Below, one piece after another: positions 27,521-37,522 of a stretch of DNA of 64,000 bases. The notes beneath the pieces are model-generated. The model saw only the letters and a list, made by a program, of their open reading frames with translations, did not search any database and was not told where the DNA came from. Made by a program: the position numbers and the translations under genes. Origin of the DNA: Selenomonadales bacterium (lineage in GTDB: Bacteria; Bacillota; Negativicutes; Sporomusales; UBA7701); the NCBI GenBank assembly GCA_029976065.1, contig JARKNV010000016.1:47859-111858 (forward strand), read 5' to 3'. Numbering within the stretch: the first letter of the stretch is position 1; each line of letters starts with the position of its first letter.

Positions 27521-29020
27521 GTGAAAGATACTGCAGCTAACATTAAGACAATAACGACACAATGGTCGTCTCAGCGTCCCGAGGACCTCTTTGCAGTCGA
27601 AAACCCTGCTACCGGTCAGATTATAGCCTATGTGCAGGGAGCGTCCCCGTCTAATGTCGACTCCGCTGTACTGGCGGCAGATAAGGCTTGGCGGACTGGT
27701 TGGCGATGGACTACTCCACGGGAACGCGGCCGTTTGCTGTTGGAGTGTGCGCGAGTACTGCGGGAACACGCCGATGAGATCGGGCGAATCGAGTCCGAAG
27801 AAATCGGAAAGCCATTTACTCAAGCCAGAATGCTTGACGTCGAGTTCTGCATCGGGGCTTTTGAACAATTCGGCGGCTTGGTGGCGGCAATGCCGAGCAA
27901 CGTACAAGAACAGGGGCCTATTTTGGGGATCAGTACGTTGGAGCCTTATGGTGTTGTGGGTGGGATCATTCCGTTCAATTGGCCACCAATTCACACTGCA
28001 GGTAAAACTGCGCCTGCACTGGCCGCGGGAAACTGTGTTGTGCTGAAACCGCCTGAGCAGGGACCCTTCACCATCATGCGCATCGTTGAACTGCTAAATA
28101 CGGTGCTGCCGCCGGGGGTAGTGTCGGTCGTTCCGGGGCTGGGGACTTGCGGAGAGGCCCTGGCGAGCAACCCTCTTGTCCGAAAGGTCTCTTTCACCGG
28201 AGCGCCAACAACAGGTATGGCGGTGTTGCGGACTTTAGCCAAAAATCTCACACCGGCGTTGATGGAGCTCGGTGGTAAAAATCCGCTGATTATTTTCGAA
28301 GATGCGGATATTGATCAGGCAGTTCGTGGTGTAATTGACGGAGCATTCTTCAACCAGGGGGAAGCCTGTACGGCGGCGTCGAGGATACTAGTCCACACTT
28401 CGTTACATGACAGAGTTGTGCAGAGAATCAAAGAAGCTGTTCCTAAACTACGAGTTGGAGATCCGGCCGACCCGGCCACCCATGTTGGGCCGCTGGTGAC
28501 CGCTGCGCAACGCAAGCGAGTGCTGGATTATATCGATATTGGCGTTGCCGAAGGAGCGAAGATTGCGGCTCAAGCGCCGCTGCCTACCGATGAGCGGCTT
28601 GCCGGGGGCTTTTGGGTGGCACCGACTTTGTTTGTCGATGTCGATCCGACTATGCGGATAGCACGGGAAGAAATATTTGGGCCTGTGACTGTGATTATAC
28701 CCTTTAACACATACGAAGAAGCCATTGAAATTGCGAACGGCACCAATTTCGGCTTGGTGGCGGGTATCTATACCCGAGATTTTGCCAAAGCATGGCGCGC
28801 AAGTCGTGAGATTGATGCCGGAATTGTGTTCGTTAATAACTATTCGCGCAACTTCCTTGGTACTGCTTTTGGGGGCACTAAACACAGCGGATTTGGCCGT
28901 GAGCATGCGTTGGAGACATTGCGGGAATTTGGACACACCAAAACTGTGCGGATCACAACCGGATTGGGAAATGTACCCGAATGGTTTGCGGTATCAGATG
29001 TTCTCGGCCCCGAAAAATAG
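27521..29020 (+). CDS. NAD(P)-dependent aldehyde dehydrogenase
   Basis: A 499-residue ALDH-superfamily enzyme oxidising an aldehyde to an acid. It shows the cofactor segment IIPFNWPP, the general-base Glu in MELGGKNP (about 247-254), the nucleophile Cys in NQGEACTAAS (about 283) and EEIFGPV near the C terminus. It lies 35 bp downstream of BKACE with SD AGGAGG. It may act beside the tungsten enzyme on a second aldehyde, or give a choice of NAD versus ferredoxin as electron acceptor. Substrate is not predictable from sequence. Confidence 0.92.
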   Translation: MKDTAANIKTITTQWSSQRPEDLFAVENPATGQIIAYVQGASPSNVDSAVLAADKAWRTGWRWTTPRERGRLLLECARVLREHADEIGRIESEEIGKPFTQARMLDVEFCIGAFEQFGGLVAAMPSNVQEQGPILGISTLEPYGVVGGIIPFNWPPIHTAGKTAPALAAGNCVVLKPPEQGPFTIMRIVELLNTVLPPGVVSVVPGLGTCGEALASNPLVRKVSFTGAPTTGMAVLRTLAKNLTPALMELGGKNPLIIFEDADIDQAVRGVIDGAFFNQGEACTAASRILVHTSLHDRVVQRIKEAVPKLRVGDPADPATHVGPLVTAAQRKRVLDYIDIGVAEGAKIAAQAPLPTDERLAGGFWVAPTLFVDVDPTMRIAREEIFGPVTVIIPFNTYEEAIEIANGTNFGLVAGIYTRDFAKAWRASREIDAGIVFVNNYSRNFLGTAFGGTKHSGFGREHALETLREFGHTKTVRITTGLGNVPEWFAVSDVLGPEK

Positions 29021-29245
29021 GATGGGCACCAACCTGTAGATAGGCTCTTAAGCTCCGTATAAGCGCTTAACTACAACGCAATTATTGGCCAATGAAGGAG
29101 GGAATGCTCGGCAAAAATGAGGTAATCAGACGAAGTCATTTTAAGGAGGGGATATATTTAGGTTCTCAGCTTGTGATTGAGCTTGTATTGTATTGGAGCT
29201 CAGATTCAATTGCCCGATTTACTCTACAATAAGGGGGCTGGATTA

Positions 29246-30499
29246 ATGTCAGAAACATCTTTAAACACCCAAACATCAATGAGTACGTCTCCAAACAGGT
29301 TGCCTCTAGCAATCTCAGTTTCTTGCCTATTAGTATTTATGCTGGCTTTTACAACAAACTCGATGGATCGACTGATCTTTCCGGTGCTGCTTACCTTTAT
29401 TAGTAAAACTTATGGGTTCGCCCTGAAAGATGCCGGACTTTTGTCTACCGTCTTTACGTTGGGTATAGGTCTAGCTGCAGTGGCAACCGAGTATATGTTC
29501 GACAAGTGGTCGCGTAAAACGGTCATGGTCGCAGGGATGGTCATTTATTCTGTGTTTACGTTAGCGACGATTATGGCTCATGGATTCGCCGATATGTTGA
29601 TATACCGGGCCTTGACCGGTGTTGGCGAGGCCATGCAAATGGCTGCCCTGTACTCGGCAGCGGGAAGCTACTTCTATAAGGACAAAGGCCTTGCAATCGG
29701 AACCGTAAACATGGGGTTCGGGCTTGGGGGATTTTTGGGACCATCCGTTGGGATGAAATTGACATTGGCTACAAACGATTGGCATACGCCCTTTATCGTG
29801 TTTACTATTCTCGGCTTGGTTATTGCTAGTATCATCTGGTTTTTGGTTCCGCGGCTCTTTACTGAGTCCGTACCGGAAACAGCCGGTGAAAAACAGGAAG
29901 CTGACGTATCGAACATGCCAGAAGCGTTCTGGAATAGGAATTTAATCGCATGTGCGATTGCCGCAGTAGCGTGGGGGGGAACAATTTACGGTTTTATCGG
30001 GTTATACCCCACTTTCCTGATAAAGCATCTCAACTTTCCGCCAATGACGGCCAGTTACACAATGAGTATCTACGGATTAGGCTGCGCTCTGTCCATAGTG
30101 GGCGGATGGATTGGTGACCGGCTATCGCAGCGCTGGGCGGTTGTAGCTTCTTGGATTGGGTCAATAGTATGCGGGTATTTGATATTCAATGTAGTTACTG
30201 GTGTTTGGCAACAAAACGTATTAGCTTTCCTTATGGGTATTTTTAGCAGCAGCCTCTATGTTCCTAACCTTATTTCGACCTTCCAAAGAAGCGTCCGTCC
30301 CCATCTTGTCGGTAAAGCATCGAGCGTTTATCTTGCCGGCGGGTATCTGGGGGGCGCATTCTCCGGATATTTACTCGGTTGGCTGGTTGGCTTATATGGC
30401 TGGGGTGGAGCCGGCTTGATTCAATTGTCGATACTACCGATGATTGGCGTAATTGCGTTACTGTGTATGAAAAATAGGGAGTTATTCCAGGTAAGGTAA
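29246..30499 (+). CDS. MFS transporter, organic acid type
   Basis: A 417-residue, roughly 12-helix major facilitator permease. It has the loop-2 motif EYMFDKWSRKTVMVAG and a second-half loop GDRLSQRWAVVAS. ATG 29246 is chosen over GTG 29177 because AAGGGGG lies 8 nt before it and the hydrophobic core begins about 25 residues later. As the last gene of the sigma54 operon it probably imports the pathway substrate. About 225 bp of non-coding leader separates it from the dehydrogenase gene. Confidence 0.88.
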   Translation: MSETSLNTQTSMSTSPNRLPLAISVSCLLVFMLAFTTNSMDRLIFPVLLTFISKTYGFALKDAGLLSTVFTLGIGLAAVATEYMFDKWSRKTVMVAGMVIYSVFTLATIMAHGFADMLIYRALTGVGEAMQMAALYSAAGSYFYKDKGLAIGTVNMGFGLGGFLGPSVGMKLTLATNDWHTPFIVFTILGLVIASIIWFLVPRLFTESVPETAGEKQEADVSNMPEAFWNRNLIACAIAAVAWGGTIYGFIGLYPTFLIKHLNFPPMTASYTMSIYGLGCALSIVGGWIGDRLSQRWAVVASWIGSIVCGYLIFNVVTGVWQQNVLAFLMGIFSSSLYVPNLISTFQRSVRPHLVGKASSVYLAGGYLGGAFSGYLLGWLVGLYGWGGAGLIQLSILPMIGVIALLCMKNRELFQVR

Positions 30500-30549
30500 G
30501 GTCTGCGGCATTACCCGAGATAAGTTAAGGATATTTTATGGTGAAGAAT

Positions 30550-30582
30550 CGGGTGCGCACTAAGAAAAGGGCTGCGCACCCG
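30550..30582 (+). terminator. Strong hairpin after the MFS gene
   Basis: CGGGTGCGCA and TGCGCACCCG form a perfect 10-bp stem with a 13-nt loop, followed by a weak T-rich stretch. It marks the end of the sigma54 operon and the start of the GC-rich CoA-transferase module. Confidence 0.6.
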
Positions 30583-30635
30583 AGCTTTACCCTTACGACT
30601 GTATGTAACTATAGCATATCAGGAAAGAAACAGGG

Positions 30636-31292
30636 GTGTATAGCTTGGCAAAAAACATAACTCAAAATAAGGCACTTGAAATGATATGCGACGGCATGAC
30701 GCTTATGATTGGCGGTTTCTTAGGCGTCGGTACGCCAGAAGCGTTGATTGACGCAATGGTCGCGCGAGGCGTAAAACGACTCACTTTAATTGCCAACGAC
30801 ACCGCTTTTCCCGATAAAGGAATTGGCAAACTTGTCGTTAATCGACAGGTAAAAAAAGCGGTCGTTTCCCACATCGGCACCAACCCGGAAACCGGTCGCC
30901 AGATGAACGCCGGTGAAATGGCCGTCGACCTAGTTCCCCAGGGCACACTGGCGGAAAGAATCCGCGCCGGCGGCGCTGGATTAGGCGGTATACTTACTCC
31001 CACCGGCATTGGTACCGTAGTGGCCGAAGGGAAGCAAGTAATTACAGTCGACGGCCGTGAATTTCTCCTGGAAAAGCCGCTCCGCGCCGACGTAGCTCTT
31101 CTAAAGGCGCGTACCGCCGACAAGGCCGGCAATCTCGTCTTCCGACGTTCGGCAAGGAACTTCAACCCCTTAATGGGTATGGCGGCGGACATCGTTATCG
31201 CCGAAGCGGAGAATATCGTTGAAGTCGGCGCCATCGACCCTGACGCGGTTATGTTGCCGGGCATTCTCGTCAATTACGTTGTTAAAGGATAG
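30636..31292 (+). CDS. atoD: 3-oxoacid CoA-transferase subunit A
   Basis: The 218-residue alpha subunit of an acetoacetate/butyrate-type CoA-transferase contains the CoA-transferase I signature GGFLGVGTPEALIDA near 26-41 and GGAGLGGILTPTG. With subunit B it moves CoA from an acyl-CoA to acetoacetate or a short acid. Here it can use acetoacetate from BKACE. The start may be GTG 30636 or TTG 30645 (AGGGG 9 nt upstream). Codon use is GC-rich like the host and unlike the rest of the element, suggesting a separate origin. Confidence 0.93.
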   Translation: MYSLAKNITQNKALEMICDGMTLMIGGFLGVGTPEALIDAMVARGVKRLTLIANDTAFPDKGIGKLVVNRQVKKAVVSHIGTNPETGRQMNAGEMAVDLVPQGTLAERIRAGGAGLGGILTPTGIGTVVAEGKQVITVDGREFLLEKPLRADVALLKARTADKAGNLVFRRSARNFNPLMGMAADIVIAEAENIVEVGAIDPDAVMLPGILVNYVVKG

Positions 31293-31303
31293 GGTGAAGC
31301 GAA

Positions 31304-31954
31304 ATGGATTCAAAGACTATCATCGCTAACCGAGTCGCCTGCGAATTCAAAAGCGGCGACCTCGTCAACCTCGGCATCGGCATCCCAACACTTATCGCCA
31401 ACCATATTCCCGCGGGCGTCCACATCATTCTCCACTCGGAAAACGGTTTCGTCGGGCTGGGCTCGGCTCCGGGCGAAGAAGATCCGGATTTGGTCAATGC
31501 CGGCGGCAAACCTGCAGGCATTATCCCAGGCGGCGCCACTTTTGATAGCGCTATGTCCTTCGCCATCATCCGCGGAGGCCACTTGGACGCCACCGTCCTC
31601 GGCGCCCTCGAAGTGGACCAAGAAGGCAACCTGGCCAACTGGATGGTGCCTGGGAAGATTGTGCCGGGCATGGGAGGCGCTATGGACCTTGTCGTCGGCG
31701 CCAAGCGGGTCATCGTGGCCATGGAGCATACCGCTAAAGACGGTTCGCCTAAGATCCTCAAGAAATGCACTCTGCCCCTCACCGCCAAGAAGGAAGTCGA
31801 CATGATTGTCACCGAACTAGCCGTGTTCAAGGTGACTCAAGATGGTCTTGTTCTGGAAGAGATTGCGCCTGATGTTACGCTGGAAGTGTTGAAGCGCAAA
31901 ACGGCCGCCCAATTTGCAATCAGCCATGACTTGAAAGATATGACGATCAGCTAA
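31304..31954 (+). CDS. atoA: 3-oxoacid CoA-transferase subunit B
   Basis: The 216-residue beta subunit has the catalytic Glu in [11 protein letters not shown] (about 46-56) that forms the glutamyl-CoA thioester, and [14 protein letters not shown] near its N terminus. It follows subunit A by 11 bp with the usual order and size, and precedes the thiolase gene by 12 bp. Together the module would convert acetoacetate to acetoacetyl-CoA. Confidence 0.94.
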   Translation: MDSKTIIANRVACEFKSGDLVNLGIGIPTLIANHIPAGVHIILHSENGFVGLGSAPGEEDPDLVNAGGKPAGIIPGGATFDSAMSFAIIRGGHLDATVLGALEVDQEGNLANWMVPGKIVPGMGGAMDLVVGAKRVIVAMEHTAKDGSPKILKKCTLPLTAKKEVDMIVTELAVFKVTQDGLVLEEIAPDVTLEVLKRKTAAQFAISHDLKDMTIS

Positions 31955-31966
31955 GGAGGATAAATT

Positions 31967-33148
<1,182 letters not shown>

Positions 33149-33206
33149 AACGATATAAACGCTCGCTGAATGGCTATGGCCACAGTCTGTGGAGGGAGTA
33201 ACAGAG

Positions 33207-33314
33207 GTGAAAAACGATCGTAAGATTGTCGATAAAAGGTTGTCAAGGATAGATGCAATGGCCGAGGCGTTGAGTTTTCCGAGTTTTAATATCAGCTCTG
33301 CAATGCTACAATAA
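33207..33314 (+). CDS. Short 35-residue open frame, possibly a gene remnant
   Basis: GTG 33207 is preceded by a strong SD (GGAGGGAGTAACAGAG) and opens 35 codons ending at TAA 33312-33314. The peptide is mixed charge with no known motif. It may be the start of a fourth ato-module gene cut off when the element formed, as it ends about 65 bp before the right inverted repeat. Confidence 0.35.
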   Translation: MKNDRKIVDKRLSRIDAMAEALSFPSFNISSAMLQ

Positions 33315-33378
33315 AAATAATACTAAATATATCGTCCTAAGCTTTGTTTATTAACACATCCTTATTTATGAAAAGCTA

Positions 33379-33393
33379 ACTTTTTACGGATAA
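33379..33393 (-). repeat. Right terminal inverted repeat of the element
   Basis: On the minus strand TTATCCGTAAAAAGT matches the left terminus in 14 of 15 positions. Seven more bases (AAGGAAT) lie between it and the resumed nrdG sequence. Such an asymmetric spacer recalls the flanking core bases of Tn554-type insertions. Confidence 0.78.
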
Positions 33394-33399
33394 AAGGAA

Positions 33400-33828
33400 T
33401 GCCACAACCCCCAAACCCATGACAAAGAAGGCGGCGACCTCGTCGACATCGCCGAAATCTTCGACCGCATCAAAAAAGCCAAACTCATCCGCGGCGTCAC
33501 CTTCTCCGGCGGCGAACCCTTCCTCCAGCCGGCCCCCCTGGCCCAGCTCGCCCGGCAGGTCAAAGCCCTCGGCCTCGGCCTCGTCACCTTCAGCGGCTAC
33601 CGCTTCGAGGAACTCTACGCCATGGCCGCCCGCGACAAAGCCGTCAAAGACCTCCTCGCCGCCAGCGACATATTAGTCGACGGCAAATACATCGCCGCCC
33701 AGCGGGATATCAGTCTCGCGTTTCGCGGGTCCGCCAATCAGCGCCTGATTGACGTACCGCGGAGCATGCTCGCGGGACAGGCGGTTCTCTGGGATGAACT
33801 CGATACAGGGGACAAGCTGTTCGCTTAG
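33400..33828 (+). pseudogene. nrdG: nrdG 3' fragment beyond the mobile element
   Basis: This continues the host NrdG frame from the third cluster cysteine (CHNPQTHDKEGG) through TFSGGEPFLQPA and DISLAFRGSANQRLID to the natural stop. It has no start codon or promoter of its own, and lacks the first two cluster cysteines, so it should be inactive. Codon use is host-like. It pairs with 6694-6795. Confidence 0.95.
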
Positions 33829-33851
33829 TTCGTCCCGCTGTGCTACTTTAG

Positions 33852-33971
33852 GGCCGCCCATAAGCGCCCATCTGCGGCGTTGCTCCTCAAAGCTCTTGCT
33901 AGCGTACATCCGAGTACGCGTCGCGGCGCGCTTTTCCGGTGCGCCTTGCATCTGGGCACTTCTGAACGGCC
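33852..33971 (+). repeat. Short interspersed repeat family B, copy 3
   Basis: A 120-bp copy, GGCCGCCCATAAGCGCCCA to TCTGAACGGCC, with the interior nearly identical to the copy at 3556-3675. The bases after it (CCCGGCAATTCA) are also shared with the copy at 59391. It lies 23 bp after the nrdG stop codon. Confidence 0.85.
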
Positions 33972-34042
33972 CCGGCAATTCAAAGTAGATACGATAAGTA
34001 CGACGGATAAGATTTTCAGCCGACGTATTCTCTGCTAAAACA

Positions 34043-34074
34043 AAGCCTAAGCGCCGGAAGGTGCTTAGGCTTTT
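34043..34074 (+). terminator. Rho-independent terminator downstream of the nrdG remnant
   Basis: AAGCCTAAGC and GCTTAGGCTT form a perfect 10-bp stem with a short GC-rich loop, then TTTT. It was probably the original terminator of the nrdR-nrdD-nrdG operon. Confidence 0.82.
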
Positions 34075-34132
34075 GATATATCCATAACTAGATCGCCGAT
34101 GTTTTTCCCAATATAAAAGGAGGGAAGAGTCA

Positions 34133-34888
34133 ATGAGTAAAGACCATGTCGATGCACTACTAAAACGTGCGACACAACAGCTTAATAGGATAAGGGATGA
34201 ATACCAAAATTCATTGAATAACCAGTTAGTCTCCAATGACTTAAAAATAGATATCACAGAATACTGCATGAAAATTAGGGCTGCTCTAGATTATGTAGGT
34301 CAAGATATTAGTCGAAAATACTGTTCTGTTCCTCCTAAGCATAAAGTATACTTCCCTATAATAAAAAACCAAAAGCAATTTTACGAATGTATGAAGAAGT
34401 GGTATCCAGGTCTAGATACTACGTGCCCCACGGTATGGAGTTATCTTGATTCCATACAACCATATAACTCTTCGTTTCAATGGCTCGAATTATTTAATCA
34501 AATTACAAATGCCAATAAACATGTCGACTTTGTTGAACAAGTACGAAAACAAAGCGTAGAAATCAGAGTTTCCGGACCCGCTAAGGCTACGGTGGAACCC
34601 AATACTGTTACGATAGTTGCAAAAAAAATCATATACACCGGATCGATAGATGCTGACAAAGTTATATTATACGCAGATGAAATCACATTCGGGCCAGGTG
34701 CGTATATTAACGGTGTACCGATAGATGTAGATAAAATGCTACCCAAACCCCATCCTGAGCAGAAGGTAGACTATATAAAATGGGTAGATTTTCTTTTTAA
34801 GGATTTCAATGTATCTGTATTAGGTCTACTAAGCCAGACATTAAGTGGTGTATCTCATGTAGTTGATGATATATATAAGTTGTTATGA
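34133..34888 (+). CDS. Hypothetical protein, AT-rich
   Basis: A 251-residue protein with no motif I recognise. The N-terminal half is helical and charged with several Trp/Tyr-rich segments (KKWYPGLDTTCPTVWSYLDS). The middle has a beta-rich part (KKIIYTGSIDADKVILYADEITFGPGAYINGVPI) that resembles a right-handed beta-helix turn. No signal peptide. AT-rich codon use stands out from flanking host genes, suggesting later acquisition. A good SD (GGAGGGAAG) lies 8 nt before ATG. Confidence 0.75.
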   Translation: MSKDHVDALLKRATQQLNRIRDEYQNSLNNQLVSNDLKIDITEYCMKIRAALDYVGQDISRKYCSVPPKHKVYFPIIKNQKQFYECMKKWYPGLDTTCPTVWSYLDSIQPYNSSFQWLELFNQITNANKHVDFVEQVRKQSVEIRVSGPAKATVEPNTVTIVAKKIIYTGSIDADKVILYADEITFGPGAYINGVPIDVDKMLPKPHPEQKVDYIKWVDFLFKDFNVSVLGLLSQTLSGVSHVVDDIYKLL

Positions 34889-34962
34889 AAGGAAAGAGGG
34901 GGACGGTACTTCCATATCGCGAAAGAGCCGGGAAACAGCCGGCCTTAAGCAGGGCAGGGAGA

Positions 34963-34996
34963 GGGGGGCGGCTTTACGCCGGCCCCCTTGCTTTTT
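34963..34996 (+). terminator. Terminator after the AT-rich hypothetical gene
   Basis: GGGGG-G-CGGC and GCCG-G-CCCCC pair around TTTAC, followed by TTGCTTTTT. It isolates the RiPP precursor gene from upstream transcription. Confidence 0.65.
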
Positions 34997-35112
34997 CCGT
35001 GTCCGGACGCGGGCCTGTTCAACAGGGTATTCGCGATTACCTGCCGAATATTGTTAGTAGAGCAAGAAGCCCCCTCTTAAGGGAAACAAGCCCAATACAA
35101 AGGAGGCTGTAC

Positions 35113-35481
35113 ATGACTAAGAAAAATGCCCCGAAGCTGCCGGGGTGGCAGGAATTTCAGGCGGCGCTGGTTTATCGGGCCATCAAGGAAGACGCTTTCC
35201 GCCGCGAGCTGCTGGCCGATCCTACGGCGGCGGTGGCCAAGGAGCTCGGCCGGATCGCCCCCGGCGCGGAGCTTAAGAGCAACTTCAAAGTCAAGGTCGT
35301 GCAGCAGCAGCCCGACGAGCTGCTGATAATCCTCCCGCCCGCCGGCGCGGTCCTCGGCGAGGCCGACCTCGACAACGTCGCCGGCGGCAGAGCGTCGTCC
35401 GACATCGTCATGACCGGCGGCGGCCCCGGCCCTAATTCTCAACCGTTTGTCTTCAAGCTCGAAAATATATCGAGGGCATAA
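35113..35481 (+). CDS. NHLP leader-peptide family natural product (RiPP) precursor
   Basis: The 122-residue protein begins with a nitrile hydratase alpha-like leader: WQEFQAALVYRAIKEDAFR, ELLADPTAAVAKELG and a VKVVQQQPDELLIILPP strand. This is the pattern of NHLP/proteusin-type precursors. The leader ends in the double-glycine cleavage site LDNVAGG near residue 92, leaving a core of 30 residues rich in Gly, Ser, Pro and Asn. NHLP exporters with peptidase domains normally cut after GG. No modifying enzyme or exporter gene lies nearby, so this is an orphan precursor. ATG 35113 has GGAGG 7 nt upstream; the frame is open earlier but without support. Confidence 0.85.
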   Translation: MTKKNAPKLPGWQEFQAALVYRAIKEDAFRRELLADPTAAVAKELGRIAPGAELKSNFKVKVVQQQPDELLIILPPAGAVLGEADLDNVAGGRASSDIVMTGGGPGPNSQPFVFKLENISRA

Positions 35482-35504
35482 AATAGCGGGGCAGGGGAGA
35501 GGGG

Positions 35505-35524
35505 GGCCGGCGAAAAGCCGGCCG
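35505..35524 (+). terminator. Hairpin after the RiPP precursor gene
   Basis: GGCCGGC and GCCGGCC form a perfect stem around GAAAA, preceded by a G-rich run. There is no T tract, so it may stabilise the 3' end rather than terminate. Confidence 0.45.
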
Positions 35525-35613
35525 AGCATTGACCGGCAACTACGCGGATGTGTTCAGAACTCTGGGTGCCTTCTGTAATGAATCGGTTGACCGAAAATTA
35601 TTTTTGGAGTAAC

Positions 35614-35641
35614 ATATAGATGAATATATGTATATCTATAT
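35614..35641. promoter_or_regulatory. AT-rich dyad upstream of arsR, candidate ArsR operator
   Basis: ATATAGAT (35614-35621) and ATCTATAT (35634-35641) are perfect inverted arms about 100 bp before the regulator gene. The AT-rich dyad form fits ArsR/SmtB operators; binding is inferred. Confidence 0.5.
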
Positions 35642-35736
35642 ATTATAATAGCAAAGAATTGCTGAAAGCCAAACGGTTTTCCGCATTTCCGGCAAAGCTA
35701 TTTCCAGGGTAGTAAAAGGGAAGGCGGGAAGGAACA

Positions 35737-36090
35737 ATGGCATCCGTACACGAGCAGCTCAAGGCGCTGGGGGATCCGATCAGGCTCGATATCGTCAAGA
35801 TGCTTGCCGGCAAAGAACTGTGCGTCTGCGAAATCATCGCAGCTTTCCAGGTAACGCAGCCGACAATATCCCATCATCTCAAAGTGCTCCGCTACGCCAA
35901 GCTGGTGCTGGACAGAAAAGAAGGCAAGTGGATTTACTACCGGCTTAACAACGAAGCGATAGCAGCCATAACCGCGTTTTTCGCCCCCCTGCGGGCGGAC
36001 GGCGAGGTGCCAAGAAGCAATGCATGCAGTCAGGAGGAATTTAGCGCATGTCCGATACCAAGAGGCTCAACTTCTTCGAACGCTACCTGA
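35737..36090 (+). CDS. arsR: ArsR-family arsenic-responsive repressor
   Basis: A 117-residue winged-helix repressor with the metalloid-binding segment KELCVCEII (Cys about 29 and 31) in the helix before the recognition helix TQPTISHHLKVL, as in ArsR proteins that release DNA on binding As(III). A third Cys lies in the C-terminal tail. It overlaps the start of acr3 by 43 nt, so it heads the arsenic operon and likely controls it. Confidence 0.9.
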   Translation: MASVHEQLKALGDPIRLDIVKMLAGKELCVCEIIAAFQVTQPTISHHLKVLRYAKLVLDRKEGKWIYYRLNNEAIAAITAFFAPLRADGEVPRSNACSQEEFSACPIPRGSTSSNAT

Positions 36091-37139
36091 GCTTATGGGT
36101 GGGAGCGTGCATCGTCGCCGGCGTCATCCTCGGCAAGCTCTTCCCGGAGGCGGTCGGGGCCCTCAGCAAGCTGGAGGTCAGTCACGTCAACCTTCCCATC
36201 GCCGTTCTCATCTGGCTGATGATTTACCCGATGATGGTCAAGATCGATTTCAGCGCCGTCCGCAAGGTCGGCGACAAGCCCAAGGGCCTGTTCATCACCC
36301 TCTTTGTCAACTGGATTGTCAAGCCGTTCAGCATGGCCTTCCTCGGCTGGCTGTTCTTCAAGCACGTGTTTATCGGCCTGCTGGGCGCCCAATTGGCCAA
36401 CGAATACATGGCCGGCGTCATCATCCTGGCCGCCGCGCCCTGCACCGCCATGGTCTTCGTCTGGAGCTACCTCACCGACGGCGACCCCGCCTACACCCTC
36501 GTCCAGGTGGCCATCAACGACCTCGTCATGCTGGCCCTGTTCGCGCCTATCATCATGCTGCTGCTCGGCGTGTCCGACATCGTCGTCCCCAAGGACGTCC
36601 TCTTCATGTCCGTCTTCCTCTACATCGTCATCCCGCTGGCGGCCGGCTACTTCACCCGCCGCTATCTCTTGAGCGCCAAAGGGGAGAAATGGTTCAACGA
36701 GAGCTTTTTGGCTCCCCTGAAGCCAGTCACCATCATCGCCCTGCTGGCCACCCTTGTCATCATCTTCGCCTTCCAGGGCGAGGTTATCCTCGGCAACTGG
36801 TTCAACATCGTCCTCATCGCCGTGCCGATCACCATCCAGGTCTACTTCAACGCCTCGTTGGCCTACGGATTGGCCAAGTGGCTCAAGGTCCCCCACGCCA
36901 TCGCCGCCCCCGGCGCCCTCATCGGCGCCAGCAACTTCTTCGAACTGGCGGTGGCGGTAACCATTTCCCTGTTCGGCCTGCAGTCGGGAGCGACGCTGGC
37001 CACGGTCGTCGGCGTCCTGGTCGAGGTGCCGGTGATGCTGTCGGTGTGCGACTTCTGCAATAGCACCAGGCACTGGTTCGGGCCGGAAAGCAGGGTTGCC
37101 GGCCCGAAGACAACTCATAATCAAGTAAAAGGAGTGTAG
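36048..37139 (+). CDS. acr3: Acr3 arsenite efflux permease
   Basis: A 363-residue, about ten-helix inner-membrane protein of the Acr3 (BASS-related) family that exports As(III). N-terminal NFFERYLSLWVGACIVAGVILGKL is characteristic. The essential helix-4 Cys lies in LAAAPCTAMVFVWSYLTDG near residue 131. It is followed at 4 bp by arsD and then arsA, which suggests that the carrier can be energised by the ArsA ATPase. Confidence 0.95.
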   Translation: MSDTKRLNFFERYLSLWVGACIVAGVILGKLFPEAVGALSKLEVSHVNLPIAVLIWLMIYPMMVKIDFSAVRKVGDKPKGLFITLFVNWIVKPFSMAFLGWLFFKHVFIGLLGAQLANEYMAGVIILAAAPCTAMVFVWSYLTDGDPAYTLVQVAINDLVMLALFAPIIMLLLGVSDIVVPKDVLFMSVFLYIVIPLAAGYFTRRYLLSAKGEKWFNESFLAPLKPVTIIALLATLVIIFAFQGEVILGNWFNIVLIAVPITIQVYFNASLAYGLAKWLKVPHAIAAPGALIGASNFFELAVAVTISLFGLQSGATLATVVGVLVEVPVMLSVCDFCNSTRHWFGPESRVAGPKTTHNQVKGV

Positions 37140-37143
37140 CGCC

Positions 37144-37500
37144 TTGAAGAAAATTGCGATTTACGACCCGCCGATGTGTTGTTCGACAGGGGTGTGCGGC
37201 GCCAGTGTCGACCAGGAACTGCTGCGGGTCGCCTTGGTTATTGACAGCCTCAAGCAAGGCGGAGCGGACATCAGTCGTTACAACCTTTCCGGTCAGCCCC
37301 AGGCTTTTGTGGAGAACGAATTGGTCAGCGAGCACCTGCGGAAAAACGGTCCGGAGATATTGCCGATTACCGTGGTCGACGGGCAAATAGCCAAGACGAA
37401 GCTTTATCCGACCAATGAGGAGCTTGCCGAATGGACGGGGATTGCCCTTGGCAACGGGCCGAAGAAAGGTGGCGGCTGCTGCGACGATGGATGCTGTTAG
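37144..37500 (+). CDS. arsD: ArsD arsenic metallochaperone
   Basis: The 118-residue protein delivers As(III) to ArsA. It has the N-terminal vicinal pair Cys12-Cys13 with Cys18 (PPMCCSTGVC), the set known to bind As(III), and two C-terminal pairs (CC at about 113-114 and 117-118). Start is TTG 37144 with AAAGGAG upstream. It lies between acr3 and arsA in the usual order. Confidence 0.94.
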   Translation: MKKIAIYDPPMCCSTGVCGASVDQELLRVALVIDSLKQGGADISRYNLSGQPQAFVENELVSEHLRKNGPEILPITVVDGQIAKTKLYPTNEELAEWTGIALGNGPKKGGGCCDDGCC

Positions 37501-37522
37501 CCGGTCGGCGGAAGCGGGATTA

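Noticed and set aside
34885..35112. Extended N terminus of the NHLP precursor
   Set aside because: The frame is open but covers a terminator hairpin and lacks an SD; the leader signature begins after ATG 35113.
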